A DNA stretch of 64,000 nt from Anadara kagoshimensis (taxonomy: Eukaryota; Mollusca; Bivalvia; Arcoida; Arcidae). The stretch lies in the NCBI GenBank assembly GCA_021292105.1, contig CM037874.1, forward strand, positions 23,681,534 through 23,745,533, written 5' to 3'. Both the position numbers and the translations under genes were made by a program. Position 1 is the first letter of the stretch; every line of letters starts with the position of its first letter. Shown here in pieces: positions 23,734 to 36,940 of the stretch. The notes under the pieces are model-generated. The model saw only the letters and a program-made list of their open reading frames with translations. It did no database searches and was not told where the DNA came from.

Positions 23734-23810
23734 ATGACAAAAGTACTTTTACCCTTTTTAATCGTAAGCTGGACAACGATTTTAACTGTTAACGGTTTAT
23801 TGGCAGGAGG
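23734..23810 (+). CDS. Exon 1: signal peptide
   Basis: The ATG at 23734 opens [19 protein letters not shown], a basic residue then a hydrophobic core and small residues (LLAGG), a typical secretory signal. Donor GTATGT at 23811. Confidence 0.8.
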
Positions 23811-24075
23811 GTATGTTATGTAATTCATATACGTTATATATACAAACCTCTTAATCATATTTCTCTTTTTTATTTGTATTCTACGTGTATTTTACTTATG
23901 CTGTTTTCATTTAGATTTTAAGTTTATTTTTGGTAGGTTTCAACTATGATTTAAATGCCTATATTTATGTTGTGTTTTTATTTTGCAGGCATTTTTATGC
24001 TCATTTAGTTGCATGTTAGTATTTTTAGAATTTTAGTTAACCCGACTAAAGGTCATATGAGCTTATGGATTAGCG

Positions 24076-24126
<51 letters not shown>

Positions 24127-26034
24127 CGTCGTGAAAGCCTATTTCGACTTCTTTTCTGAAACTACTGGGCAGATTTCAATAGTACTTAGTTACAAGTAAA
24201 CATGGTGCAACTCAAACTTTTCTTATAGGAATGAGTATAAGAATACTGTATATTCTGAGTCACAAACAATCATTTGGAAATAAAGATTAAGATTATGTGC
24301 TCAACGTCACAGATGGGAATGAATACTGAAATAGTTAATTATCTTGATTAAAGAAAGATATTTACAAATTAAGGTTTCAGTTTTTCTGATTTCGTAAATA
24401 GTTCAGGAAGAAAGTATTTATCAGCTGAGCATATCGGGCCAATTCGGCCTCTTTTCATTCAACTGCAAGCTCATGTATGTATTTAGTTACACGCTTATAT
24501 ATTACATAGTATATCAATGTTCATTTTACAGCACTAGACAGCCGTTTCTGAATACAATTTCTCATCAGTAGTGCTTAGGCCAAAATTGAGACACCAAAAT
24601 TTCTTCAAGGGTTGAATAAGTATCTAAAGGACCAAAATATATTAAACAGAATTTAGCTAAAGATACTTTGAATAAAGTAGTATATCTTTTAGAGGATTTC
24701 AGATTTTAAGTAACAGGATATTTCTGACAATACAAAGTATTGCCTATTGAGTTTGTGATATCTTCGGGGAAATATCCATCAGCATATATCATGTTATGTC
24801 GAATTATACGCTCTATTGAGTTTATTTTTATGTAAATCAAATCGACGACAAAACAACTCCCTGTACCTTTAATTTAGGTTACTTTAGTTTATAGGCACAT
24901 AGTGTTTATAACCACAGATGAATCTTAACTACAAGAACTGGTAATATGAGCGTGGTTGTGTTTAGGTAGATATAATTAAGCTTTCCCACGCATTATTTGG
25001 AACAATAACTATCATATTCAAACAGTTTAGGTGTATACATTGCTATCAGATCATGAGCGACTCATGTTACACTATTAAAAGCATGAAGTATTTTGCGTCT
25101 TTAAACGAAAACGTACAGAAATGTTTATTTGTTCAACTTTACCGAGAAATATTTTACAATGCTGTTTTGTTTTCACAATAAAGCTACCAATGATGACACT
25201 ATAAATAGAAAACTTTTAGCACGGTACTAGGCATTTCAGAAAATATGCCTATTAGGTAATTTAAGTTTTTCTGAAAAGACTTTCCCCATTTTTTGCTATA
25301 ACCTTTTCTATGAATTTAAATGGCATTAAAGTAACAAAAACATTATGTTGAAATTAAAACATATTATTTAGAAAGGTCACAAGTTTTACTGATGAGAAAT
25401 TTTATTTCGAAATGGCTGTTTACTACTTCAAAATTATTACAAGTTTAAAAATAATTCCATAAAATTTATACTGTAAAATTTAAACAGGTTTGATTTGTAA
25501 TACATTCAGCTGATATCCATGATGATGGAATATTCATCCCAGGGGATATTCCTTACCCAGGAGGCAATTCATAGTACTCAATTGTCAGATAAACATTCTT
25601 CATCAAATTTATGTGCTTTGTAAATTTAAAATTCCTTAAAAGATAAGCTGTGCATAATCGCCCAAATTATTGGCTCAGGTTGATTTTGTAAAATAAATTT
25701 TAGTCCAATTTTCTCATCTCAACCTCTTACAAAAATTTTAATTTACACAATTTGGTCTTGGTACTACTGATCAGGATTTTTATTCCAATACGTCTAATGT
25801 TGCAAAATTAGAACTTCCATCGGAGAAAATATCAACAATTATTAAAAAAAAACACACATTACGCCATGACATAAACTTCAATTTTCATTCTCACTACCAT
25901 TATTATTATTACACTGAATAGGAAGCTATTGAATTGAAATTGCTTTCATATTTAAGCCATCCTAGGATGAAATATTTTATTTGAGAGACAATAAAAAGTT
26001 ATATTTTTAAACCTGTATTTTCATAAATTACATG

Positions 26035-26089
<55 letters not shown>

Positions 26090-26271
26090 CATCGATTTTA
26101 ATCTAAAAAGAAATTTAAAATGGGACAATCTCTAAAACAAATATGAATTAAAATCATTTGAGGTCATAATATAGCTGTACTAAAGAGAAGAAAAGATTTT
26201 TTTTAAAATAAAAAACAAAAAATTGGGTTCTTTGTATTATTCCTTATGATAAACAGATAAAAATAAATAGA

Positions 26272-26302
<31 letters not shown>

Positions 26303-29300
26303 AAAAGAGATATGAAAAGATAATTAAAATGATATTAAATATTAATGAAAATTAATCTGAATAATATTTTATATAAAAAACGGAAATTTGGGTTCTTTTA
26401 TTATTTGTTGTGACAAATAGATATAAATAAATAGATAAATAAATAAATTTCAAAAGAAATGTAAAATTATGTTTTGTTAAAGTATTAGTAATAGTATATC
26501 ATACTAAGAGCAAACACAAAAATAATTTTTTTTCTTGATCGTTTTCTTATTATTATGTTTATTTTTTATTTATTTTTTTTTCTGCTGAAGGAAATTGAAG
26601 TACCCAATGCTAAAAATACATAAATATATAAAAACACTAGAATTTACTTGTGATAAATCTGGGTAATAAATACAGTTCACTATACAAGATTCATTTACTA
26701 AATAGCTGGGATATCACCTTCTGTGTCACTTCCGGTTCTGTGCCCTTTTACTACCACAGGGAGATAACACCGTGTTTCAACAGTTTCAGGACTTTATTTT
26801 ACACCGTAAAATGACAGAAATGATTAAAACATGTTATTTGTGGCTAAATCGACTTTTTCTTATGTAATCTTTTGGAAAATAGTACTTAAAAATCGGTTTT
26901 TGGTGACCGGTGACCTTTAAACCTTTAACATAAAACCTTATTATGCGTTTATATTTGATTTTTTATCGAAGAATAAATGTGTGTACAGCTTATCAGAGAC
27001 ATTCGAGGACGACCAAATACAGCTGTGGATTGTTTGGTTGGTGGCGGTGTAGTAAAACAGTGTAAGTATATATGTCATTAGGTTCTTTGGTTTAAATGAT
27101 GAAAAAACCAAAATCATTGAGTTTATGGATAATTTGGTATGTATGTGTTCAATCACTTTTTGAAAATACCTATATTTGCCTTTTCTCTGATGTATGGACT
27201 TTTAATGTTTACATTTTATTCATCTACCAAATATGACAACCAACATGAATACATGGTGTCAACACTAGAGCGTTTCTCTTGCATCGCTTTGGAATGTAAC
27301 AGGAGATTGATGAACAAAATATGCAAACTTTTTCAAATTTTGTTCGAATCAACAGAACCTACAATTATAATCTAGAACCAAGTATTTTAAATACTTTGTC
27401 CAAGTATTAATGGAGTAATAGTTTTCAAGTTTCATTTAAACTATTTTAAATGAAAATTCATAAAGTTTTATGAAACTTAAATAAATATAGAAATAGATAG
27501 ACCGTATTGATACAACGTTCACAAATTTAATATTCTGCACTTAAATGCAAAATCAATAGTAGTTTGAATGTTGGAATAAATTGATATGTCTAAACATATA
27601 TATAGAGAGAGTTAAAATCGTCCTGTGCTAGACGTCATCAATGTTCTATTTGCAATATTTTGATTCACCCTATAATCAAATGTTTGCATTGAAATAAATG
27701 ATTTGATTGCTGTTGTACCATTTTGTGTTCATAAATAGTTTTTCTTTTTTAATTTTGTAGATATTATCAGGGTGCTAGCTACCATTGTTGCAGTGGATTC
27801 CATAGTAGGGATGACCAACATTGTGATTACGGTATAATATACATAAATATATTGACCGATGATAAATATTACAATTAAAGGGCTTTTGTATAATTTTGTT
27901 TGCCTATAACATATTAATTAATCGTTTAAACGTAAACGTGACAGGTATACATATTAGCATTAATGCTAAATATAACCATATATAATTACACAGAATGTAA
28001 GCAACAACAAAAATTGTAAAATACATTTTGACTCTGTGAACTAAAATTGGCCATAAACGTCAAGTTTTTAAACAAATGATAACAGTTATTATAGCCATAC
28101 GACAATGCCATTTCCGTTTGGCTTTCAATTTGAATATAGTTATGGACAAGTATTTTTAGGTATAGGTTACACAGATGAAAATGTCGTCTCTATCATTGTT
28201 TATTATTAACTGTGACTCCTAACACTAGCCATGAATTGCGTAGCTCCTTTACATGAATATTTTAAATAAAAGGTCAAGCGAATAGATCATTGTTGTTTGA
28301 CCGAACTACTTAAGTTCTGTCATCAATTCCCCTTTTAGTTTTGTTTTCCTAGTAACTCTGACGATTATTTGCAGCCAATACCTGTGGACATCCTGGTGTA
28401 ATACCCAATGGACATATAAGGGGAACTAATTTTGCACCTGGAGGAACGGTATATTACAGTTGTGATAATGGATATGAAATTGTACATGGAAGTCATAGTA
28501 GAACATGTCAGAAAAATGGGTTGTGGAGTGGTGTAAGACCTACCTGTCTAGGTAATTAACACATGGAAAAAATTTATTTTATAAGAGTATTTAGGAACAC
28601 ATATAAAGCGTTTTCCAAATTTGAGAATTTTTTTCCTACATACCATCAGGTTACTTGGTTTACCTACTAAAAGTTTCTGCAAGTTAAAATTTGAAATTTC
28701 TCAAAAACTAAGGTATACTCCCTCAAGCCAAGTATTTCCTTAGCTTAATTTGGTAAAATATATTTTGGTCCTTTGGGTAGCTTTTCAACATTTTTCAAAA
28801 TAATTTTGGTTTGATAATTTTGGTCCAAGCACTACTGATGAGGAATTGTATTCTGAAACGGCCGTCTAGTGCTGTAAAATTAAAACTGGTATAATATGTA
28901 ATTTACCTACTAAAACAAAGAGTACTCAGTCCCCGCGTTGACACCATATACACAATTAATATAATATAGTTTTAGGTATCTTTACCAAGTTCTTGAAAAT
29001 TGCAAATAATAAAGCATAAACACGCAGATACACCCAATGAGCTTGAAACAAAAGATACGACAGATTCTTTAGGCCCTCAATTATGACACCAACGAAATGC
29101 TTCATTTACAGCTATATGAAAAACGCGATGACTTCAAGTTTTGTCTATTTTCCTTTTTTGCGTTAACATACCTGCTTCTTATGCTATTGTATATCTGTTT
29201 CGGAATGAATGCATTGTGACTGAGCTAGTTCCCACTACAATTATTTAACACAAAGAAGTAGCATGCTTGCAAATATTTTGTTGACTCGGAGATATTCTTA

Positions 29301-32300
29301 TCAAGGTTTATGGTCGTCATCACAATATTATTGGGTCCCTGTATCCAAAATAAACCTAACCTGGATATATTCTATGCCCCATTGTTTTGTGTATTTTCAT
29401 TCATAATTTTGATAACACTCGCGGAGCCTCGTTTCTCTGGTGTAGGTGCACGCGTTGTCAGTCTTGAAAGTTTTTTTTTCTTTTTGCATCATTCTTTGAA
29501 CATGGACAAGTATGTAAGTTTTGAGTTTTGAAGTGACAAATTTATGTAGCTAAAGCTTTTTTTGTAAATTTACTCTAATAAAATAGCTCATCTTAAAGCA
29601 ACGCGTCTTTGAATTCATTATTTTATTCCAAAATTTACTTAATTATTTCACTAACTGTTAGTTTTCGGTTAAAAATTTAGTTGCTTTTCAGTCTTGTGTT
29701 TATTATTCTAACTCTAAATCTACGACGTGTACATTTGCTTAATACATATTTTTTATTATTATTGTGTCCTAATTTACCCGCCTGTTTTACTAGAAAACAT
29801 CGTGCAAAATTATTACTGAAATAAATTTGGTACCTTTTGCATTTTCTACAGTTGTAGATCCCTGCCTTAACAATGATTGTAGAAATGGTGCTTCGTGTGT
29901 TTTATCTGGCGGTGTTCAAATCTGTAACTGTGCTCCAGGGTGGCAAGGTGAAATTTGTCAGAATAGTAAGTAAAACGCTTTAGTCAGAACTGTTATTAAT
30001 AGACACTGACATACATGTAAAATTTATTATCCCATTCAGAAAAAAATCCTTTATTTCTACTGGTCAATTAGTAACATAGTATGGGGTTATATTAGGTCAT
30101 TACTGATTATCTCTCTTGCCCCAAACATATGCTGTCAGTACCGATTACGTCCCCTGAAACCTAGCCACAATGTCGTAGTCAAAGCGATTTGCTGTTTCTG
30201 CAGATGTACTAATATTTTGACATCTTGAATATCAAGATCTTTTGTGGGATAAATTCTTTCCACAGTAATTCAATGACCTAATACAGAAACATATGGAGTC
30301 ATTAAAATTCATGTTGGGCTACGCGATCTCAATCCCGATCATCTATGATACATACATTGTATTTTATTAATGTTAGTATTGTTAGTGACTGTTTTCCAAT
30401 AACATGCCTCCATTGCAATAGCTATTTATAATTTATAAACCGTGCATCAGTGTTGGCTGATTTGTTCTTTATTCTTATAAAGCAAAGTTTATGCAAAACC
30501 TTGTTGAATATAAAGAGAAGACTTTCGCCAAATCATTCAACTTCACATTCAGATATAAAGACGACGTTCTGTCTCTTAACAATCCTAAATGTAGAGAATA
30601 TGTGAATGCCATCTATCCTAGTGGGTTTTAAATAAATGGCACGACTGATTCCTCAAGTTTTGCTTAATATTTAGACTTATACCTCAATTATAACTTAACT
30701 TGTCAGTTCTCAAGTTTTTATTTTGCTTCTGAATTGTGATTCCGACATAGATTATTGTTTGTTTTTGATTATATTAAAAGTTAATATGGTGTTGTTTCAA
30801 AATGTCGGTCTGTTTTATCCTTCTGTCAGCATAAAATATCGTGGTTACATCAACATTTGCCAAGTACATTTGTAGCAGTTTTATCAATCTGTTTTATCTA
30901 ATTGAGGTTTATGAGCACTTCGGAAATATAGACCAATTTGTTTAAAAACAATTAGTTTCGAAATCAGAGTAAAAATGCACAGACTATCCATTCAAATTTG
31001 GTATTACTACAATTAGATCACTTATTGAAAAATATTATCTGAAGTGTTCATCTAAAGCTATAGAAAATGACAAGAGCACTTTGTGTCCTTTTTGTTAAAA
31101 ATTGGGGTGAAAAGAACAAATAGATGGTTTATTAAATAATGTGCTTATATTGTTTTAATAGGAATAGCATGCAGTGTACCAGACACTATCGAAAATGGTT
31201 ACATTATTGGGAATAACTTCCTTTTTGAAAGTAGCATAACATATGCTTGTAACCCGAATTTTAATTTGACTAATGGATACGTCACCCGTGTTTGCAAATC
31301 GGACGGAACATGGAGTGGATCCCGTCCTTCGTGTATACGTAAGTACTTTAGATACTGCTATTATCTATTTGATTCATACAATATATTGTAAGGTTCTATG
31401 TAGTAACTTGATGTTACCTCTACGATGTCGTGGGGTAAGATCCTTATTTCATCAACTATCTTGTTTTTTCTTGTGTTCTTGACCTATCATATATATTACT
31501 ACAGCTTTGTCAAATCAATATCAATAATTAAAAAATTATGATATGTTTCTTTTGCTGAATTGTTATTAAAACTTATAAATCTTTACAATAATCTGATAAT
31601 TGTTTTGGATTTTGAATGTTAGACAAGTATTTTCAATGACTTTTGTTTATATTAATAATGTATTGATTTTTTAGAATCCAATACATGTGTCAGTAGTCCA
31701 TGTCAAAACCAAGGGACATGTGTTGATGGTCTCGGGACATACAGTTGTATGTGTCCTCATGGATGGAGCGGAGTGCATTGCCAAAATGGTAGTTATATAT
31801 TTAATAATCAGTCATTTATTATTGATGATTAATTACAAATAGCCCTTATTGTTGCACGGTATCTATCAAATATTTTTCAATCATATTTTTTTCTTTTTAA
31901 CACATTACTGATTGGTTTAACTTTTAAACATGTTTTTGTATTTTTCCTGAATCCCATACAGTAAAGCAAGTTTCCTACCTTCAATAAATCATCAGTTAAT
32001 GTCTGTTGAAAAAGTAACAACATCCCTCAATTTCCAAACAGAAACGTCACCCTCTTGTTTAAAATCTAAAATCATTTGTTTATTATTTTACTGCAGTTGG
32101 TTTTACATATTAAGATACACCTTTTAATAAGACACGAAATTACGTATACACAACGTTTTGTCCACTTGTTGACAAAAAAACTTGTCTTTTTTTTTATTTT
32201 AAATTTAAACTGTTTAAATATAAAAAAAGCCATAAAATTCAATTATTTCGTAAAACAGTTAAACACTTGAAATTTTCAATCCAAAAATAAATATTTTAGA

Positions 32301-35300
32301 AGTAGTTGATCTGTGATGCAAATTTGATAAAAATATGGGATTGAAGTTTGATTTTTAAATAATACTGGAAACTGCAAAAGTACGTCCTAGGCAGAATTAT
32401 TAGAAAAAAAATGAAGATTATATGGTAAAATTGAAATCAGGTCAGAGTGATTATATTTTTGACTTTATAAACATGATTAATGCATTTGCTTCGTGTATAT
32501 TTTCTGTTGTGTATCTTTAATTCATTTTCCTTTTCCATTTTTGGTGCGTGTTTATGGTTATATTTGTCAAAGTTGACACCAGATTTTGAACAAACTCAAA
32601 AAATACCCGTGTTAAAATGGTCTAGTAATTCTCCTGACATGAATCCCATAGAAAACCTGTGGAATAATTTAAGAAAGAAAGTAGCTAAAATAATCATAGA
32701 TCAAATTCTAACTTTTTAAGCCCACGCAGAGTCACTGGTACGATAAAACAACTGTTTGAGTATGCCAAGACGAATAATGACTGGCGTCAAAGCAACTGCA
32801 GTATCAGCTAAATCATAATTCTCAGTTATGTATTTTTGTATGTATAAAAGCAGTTGTTTTATAAAATAATCCATGTCTCTTAAGTTCTTCTTAAATACAG
32901 AAACAATGGGATGACGTTTCTTTTTGGAAATTAAGGGGTTGCGTTACTTTTTGAACAAACCTGTACATACAAACACATATTTGATATGGTATACGTAAAA
33001 ATTAAATATTTGAACTCGTAATTTGTCATCTATTTTTACTACAATAAACAGGTACATTTATTGTTTTTGTAAAATGTTTACAGAGTTTAATATTCAATCT
33101 TGAATGTCTTTTGGTTATTAGAGCTAAGACTTATGTCAATATTTTAAATTTGCTTGTGTTTAATACACCCATATTAACACAAATACGTAACATTAATCCT
33201 TAGAATGATGAAACATTATACAATTGTATATAAATGTATATCTCTTTTGTATGTAAATTGTCTTATTGTCGCCCGGCAAGTGAAACAAGTGGCCCCAACC
33301 CTGGCACTTGACCATCCCCAATTCAATGTCTGGGACAAGAAAAACACAAATTACAACAAAAAAAACCAACAAAAAACACGGATACGTTACTTACCGACAC
33401 TTACAGTGCAAGTACGGCATGTCTTCTTCATATGTTTCTTCCTTCGCTGCAGTCAATGATATGTATTTATGTGCGGATACGATTTTGCTTGCACTTATGC
33501 TTACAACATTTTGATCTAGACGTGGATTAGTATCTGTGTTTGTTGACAACACATTAAACAATTCCAATCAACCCTGTTCAGGTCAATCGATCGTATTTAC
33601 TTCAAATGCCTGTTGGACACAATAAATATTATAAAATATTTTCTTTAAATGCATATACAATTAATACACTAGAACGACATCTACAGTCACACCAGAGACA
33701 GTAAGCTTTTTGGTTTACGTAATGACATTTCGTTTTTTCATTATTTAGATATATTAGCACCATCTGTTCTTGGATGCCAAAATGATGTTGTTGTTTATGG
33801 TTTAAAACCATTACAACAAGTCAATTGGACACAACCTGTTTTTGAAGATCCTAGAGGTGGACATATTGAAATCACAGCTAATTATGATACTGAATCTCAA
33901 ATGTTCCCGTATGGAACCTTCCAAGTGTATTATGAGGCAGTCAAACCAAATACTGGGATAAAGTCAACTTGTCAATTCGACATAACTGTTCAACGTAAGT
34001 GTTGCAATGCATAAATACACTTAACTCAACTACTGTTAACTATATTAAAGATAGGAATTTTCGATATACACAAAGAATGAATGATATGATGATACAATTG
34101 CAAAATAGAGTTAAAATGTATACATAAAATGTATGTATAACATTATTATAGGTTCGAGTTATTTCGATGTCACTATAGAATTGATGTAGTTACGTTTTAA
34201 GCATAGTCGATATACGAAACAAATATTTAAAAAAAATTAAACACGAAAGTGGCGATGGCCTATGTTCAAATCACAACCCAAAACAAAAAAGTAAAAGAAA
34301 ACAGTCAAGTTAACTTAATTTACAAAAGGAAAGAGTCATGGTACTACAAAATGGTTAATACAAGCTACAACCACCACGCATAAATTAAAATTAAAAATGA
34401 AAGGAACATGGAGCCCTGGGTATGGATAGGTCCAGGATAGTTTTGGATATAGAATAACCATCCCTATCGACAATAATGTTTTGACGGTAATGAATCGTTT
34501 TCAAGCCAAGACTTGCAATAACCCTGAGTAAAGCATTAGCGTAATGAGCATATTTTGAAATATAAACTTCCTAGTTTCATTGACCGTTCGAGGGATCTTT
34601 ATAAAATTTAATTATAAAAGTAAACAATTCCCTTTAACAATGAAATACTACAACTTGAATGCTTTTCCACAATAACTTTGATCTTGAGAATATTTTAATA
34701 TACAACTTTGTTCTTACATTTCTTCTTTTGTTGTGCTCTAGCTTACCCATGCGACGAGTTAAACATTCCACGTAATGGAGCACGTGTCTGTACAAATTGG
34801 AAAACAAGATTTGGAAAATTTTGTAAGGTGTATTGTCATGTTGGTTTTTCAACTCCAAACACAGATGCCAGTTCATTATTTGTATGTGGAGCGAGCGGAC
34901 ACTGGAAACCAGCAGTGTTGCTTCCAAATTGCACAGGTGAAAATTCAAATTCTACAAAGAAAGCTTATTTTTTCATATTTCAACCTTTGTTTCAATCATT
35001 TAAATTAACCAGATCTTTTCTGTTACGTTTACATGAATATATTGGCTCTCAGTGACGTCGTCTTATCATGAATGACGCACTGAGACATTTGAAATCCTGC
35101 GCTAGGATGGTTATTTTTTACTTTCTATGGCTATATTATTGTTGAAATGGTTGAATTGTGATCGATAATTTTCTATAAAATTAATTATAAGAAATCAAAT
35201 TATTTTTCGTTTTGTTATGGAAGTATGAAAGAGCATTTTGCACATATGTATTGTATATTGTAAAGTGCTGGTACAAAAAGATATTTGTTTATAAAATAAA

Positions 35301-35738
35301 AAATTAACTTTCATCCCATCTTTAATCTTGTTTATGCAGTGTGTATTTTAGGTACAGTCGTCATATTTACTTATTGTATAATCTTCAACAGTAAACTTTG
35401 ATTTTGTCACCATTGAGCATTTCAGTCAGGGACTCTGTTAAGATTTCCTCTTCCATATCTGGATACTCATAATAAATAATTAATATGCATAACGTAGGCT
35501 GAAAAATTTGAATCTGATATACTGCTTTTATTGAATACGTTTATTATTTTCAATTTATTTAGAAGTGGATTTTCCATTTAACACAGCTAAAGAACACAAT
35601 ATATTCTGTGACGATGCCAGCTCGATCAAGGATATAAAAATGCAGTTTTTACTTTCTTTAAAGACTTCACATTTCAGTTACTTCTGTCGACGGTATCAAG
35701 ACGAATGTAATGAGAAGAATGTTAGTGTCCAATGTTGA
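23734..35738 (+). CDS. Secreted CCP-EGF-HYR protein (nine exons, 448 aa), SVEP1-like fragment architecture
   Basis: Exons 23734-23810, 27761-27831, 28375-28551, 29852-29965, 31162-31338, 31675-31788, 33749-33994, 34742-34936 and 35563-35738 join in frame to 448 residues. Order: signal peptide (1-24), short CC-containing segment (26-49), CCP (50-108), EGF (109-146), CCP (147-205), EGF (206-243), HYR (244-325), CCP-like (326-390), Cys module (391-448), stop. All internal exons from the first CCP on are phase 1-1, the class used for shuffling extracellular modules. No transmembrane helix, so a secreted adhesive or complement-like protein is inferred. HYR, CCP-like and Cys module follow the same order as in the convergent - strand gene, but this protein ends where that one continues into ephrin-receptor-like repeats. 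AATAAA is at 35920-35925. Confidence 0.85.
23811..27760. other. Intron 1, repeat-rich
   Basis: Holds (TG)n at 24079-24121 within a repeat that starts CCCGACTAAAGGTCATATGA, copies of repeat C (about 24528-24735 and 25630-25815), (AAT)n at 26037-26088 and (AAAT)n at about 26258-26305. Open frames at 26941-27375 show no domain. Confidence 0.6.
24528..24735. repeat. Dispersed repeat C copy
   Basis: Contains TTTCTCATCAGTAGTGCTTA, then CCAAAAT and AAAGGACCAAAATATATTAA. Related copies occur at about 25630-25815, 28665-28895, 37257-37335 and 48205-48400, in both orientations. Confidence 0.65.
27761..27831 (+). CDS. Exon 2: short Cys-rich segment
   Basis: Reads [20 protein letters not shown] then CDY. 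The CC pair and C-terminal Cys recall the CCxGF ends that often precede EGF/CCP arrays, but no named domain can be assigned. Acceptor TTTTGTAG, donor GTATAA. Confidence 0.7.
28085..28315. mobile_element. Family A element in intron 2
   Basis: Left end CGTTTGGCTTTCAATTTGAA, right end AAAAGGTCAAGCGAATAGAT then CATTGTTGTTTGACC; about the same size as the copy at 7625-7860. Confidence 0.6.
28375..28551 (+). CDS. Exon 3: CCP (sushi) domain
   Basis: Four cysteines in CCP order: [39 protein letters not shown]. The conserved Trp and Pro are present. Phase 1-1. Confidence 0.93.
28665..28895. repeat. Dispersed repeat C copy
   Basis: Inverse-orientation copy with AAAATATATTTTGGTCCTTT, then TTTTGGTCCAAGCACTACTG and ATGAGGAATTG. 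Confidence 0.7.
29035..29530 (+). repeat. Dispersed repeat B, diverged copy
   Basis: Follows the repeat B order (GAGCTTGAAACAAAAGATAC, GCTTCATTTACAGCTATATG, GGTCGTCATCACAATATTAT), with the core decayed near 29440. Confidence 0.6.
29852..29965 (+). CDS. Exon 4: EGF-like domain
   Basis: Six cysteines: [15 protein letters not shown], then [16 protein letters not shown]. Phase 1-1. Confidence 0.93.
29966..31161. other. Intron 4; repeat B at about 30475-30775
   Basis: 30475-30775 matches repeat B parts (GTTGAATATAAAGAGAAGAC, ACTTGTCAGTTCTCAAGTTT). From about 30475 onward this intron is homologous to 37385-38530. The rest shows no feature. Confidence 0.6.
31162..31338 (+). CDS. Exon 5: CCP (sushi) domain
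   Basis: [43 protein letters not shown]: four Cys, Trp and Pro conserved. Phase 1-1. A duplicated, disabled copy of this exon lies at 38537-38711. Confidence 0.93.
31675..31788 (+). CDS. Exon 6: EGF-like domain
   Basis: [18 protein letters not shown], then [16 protein letters not shown]; six cysteines with the C-x-C spacing of EGF. Phase 1-1. Confidence 0.93.
31959..32963 (+). mobile_element. Degenerate Tc1/mariner element in intron 6
   Basis: The ends are inverted repeats of at least 60 bp, with AATTTCCAAACAGAAACGTC on the left matching AATTTCCAAAAAGAAACGTC read on the - strand at the right. Both outer ends start CAG after TA. A transposase remnant lies inside at 32549-32815. Confidence 0.8.
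32549..32815 (+). pseudogene. Tc1-like transposase C-terminal fragment
   Basis: Reads [20 protein letters not shown], the block before the last catalytic region of Tc1 transposases. After a stop (about 32719) and a frame change it ends with [18 protein letters not shown]-stop. The N-terminal DNA-binding and first DDE parts are missing or unreadable. Confidence 0.85.
32964..33748. other. Rest of intron 6, no feature seen
   Basis: Open frames at 33205-33514 and 33629-33811 have no domain; the latter overlaps the start of exon 7 on the opposite strand. Confidence 0.5.
33749..33994 (+). CDS. Exon 7: HYR (hyalin repeat) domain
   Basis: 82 residues with [40 protein letters not shown] and [11 protein letters not shown], the usual HYR order (Cys, W-x-x-P, G-x-x-x-V-x-Y-x-A, C-x-F-x-V). 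Phase 1-1. Confidence 0.92.
34742..34936 (+). CDS. Exon 8: CCP-like domain
   Basis: [51 protein letters not shown]. It has six cysteines, an extra pair compared with the standard CCP, as in the matching exon of the - strand gene at 55064-55261. Phase 1-1. Confidence 0.88.
35563..35738 (+). CDS. Exon 9: Cys module and C-terminus
   Basis: Contains C-x25-C-x6-C-x8-C and then stops (VSVQC-stop). The same spacing is found in the - strand gene (54076-54257 with the start of 53393-53657). No known domain name can be given. The stop comes directly after the last Cys of the signature. Confidence 0.85.
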
Positions 35739-35919
35739 TCTATTGTGTGTTTTATGTGAATATTGTTATAAATTGGATAAATTAACATTTTCTAAATAAG
35801 CATGACATTTATATATATGATGATATAGTTGCTTTTAAGCAGAATGATAAGGAATATTATCGTTAATTTGGACAAAATTTTATTTTTTGTAAATATCCTT
35901 GTATATATATTTGTGAAGT

Positions 35920-35925
35920 AATAAA
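35920..35925 (+). promoter_or_regulatory. Candidate polyadenylation signal
   Basis: AATAAA, 182 bases after the stop codon of the secreted CCP-EGF-HYR gene. Confidence 0.6.
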
Positions 35926-36129
35926 AATTTTGTATTTGTTGTCATTTCCCTGAATTAAATATAAATTTTAAGCAAAAATAAATTAATAAAAATAAAAACA
36001 AGCAAATAAGTTCCTATTCATAATTTACAATTGATAATCTAAAACCATCTTATTGCTTTCAAACATCATATCTGTAATTTAAAGATCAATATCAATAAAA
36101 ACAAATATATGTATATATATTTGACTTGT

Positions 36130-36940
36130 TTTGCTTTCGCCTATATTAAAACCTTGTTGAATCTGGAGAAAAGACTTTCTTTCTATAACACAACAGCAAA
36201 TACAAATATAAATAGCAATCTTATCTAGAAACCTGGATATATTTGGCATCTCATAGTTTTATGTTACTTAATTCTCAATTTGCATTTTATATTTGGCGGG
36301 TGTAGCTAGCTAAACAGGAGGCGCTTACCCTTCCGTTGAATCCGGGCTTGCCTTTCTTCACGTGTTTATCTTAATTTACTAGTTTCAAAGTTTTTATTTT
36401 GCTTTGGAATTGTGATTTGGGCATTGATTAGGATATGTGTTTTTACTTTAAATCAAAGACACGACTGATTCAAAAGTCCTTCTTCATATTTCACAATCAT
36501 GAAAAACTATATTTGAAACTATATGACAAATGTGATGATTTCGATTTGTTTTGTCATCTTTCGTTGTTTCTTTGCAGTAATAAAACTTCTTTTCCTGCTG
36601 ATGGTGTACTATTAGACCACCAGGACGTTATTCAATGAAAAAAGTTGAATGAATGAAGTGCTTGCCTTGCCTGAGCTCAAGGCCATACTTCACTAGTGGA
36701 AATTTACATGTTTAACTTAATTTGCACTTTTACAGTATTTACTGGATTGTGATTTAAACATGGATTTCTATGTTTGATTAACTAAAGGATGTAGCAAGGC
36801 TAGGATGATCAAGACACTAAAAAAGGCCGTCACCACAATATTGTTGATCAGTATGATCTCTGTATTCAAAATCATTCTGGATATAGCTCATGTCCAAGAA
36901 ATCCAAGTCTATCGTTTATTCCAATTTTTGGTCTGTTCTA
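36130..36940 (+). repeat. Dispersed repeat B, rearranged copies
   Basis: The first copy (36140-36450) has GTGTAGCTAGCTAAACAGGA, GGCGCTTACCCTTCCG and TGGAATTGTGATTTGGGCAT. A second partial copy (36455-36780) repeats middle and 3' parts. Remnants run to about 36930. Confidence 0.75.
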
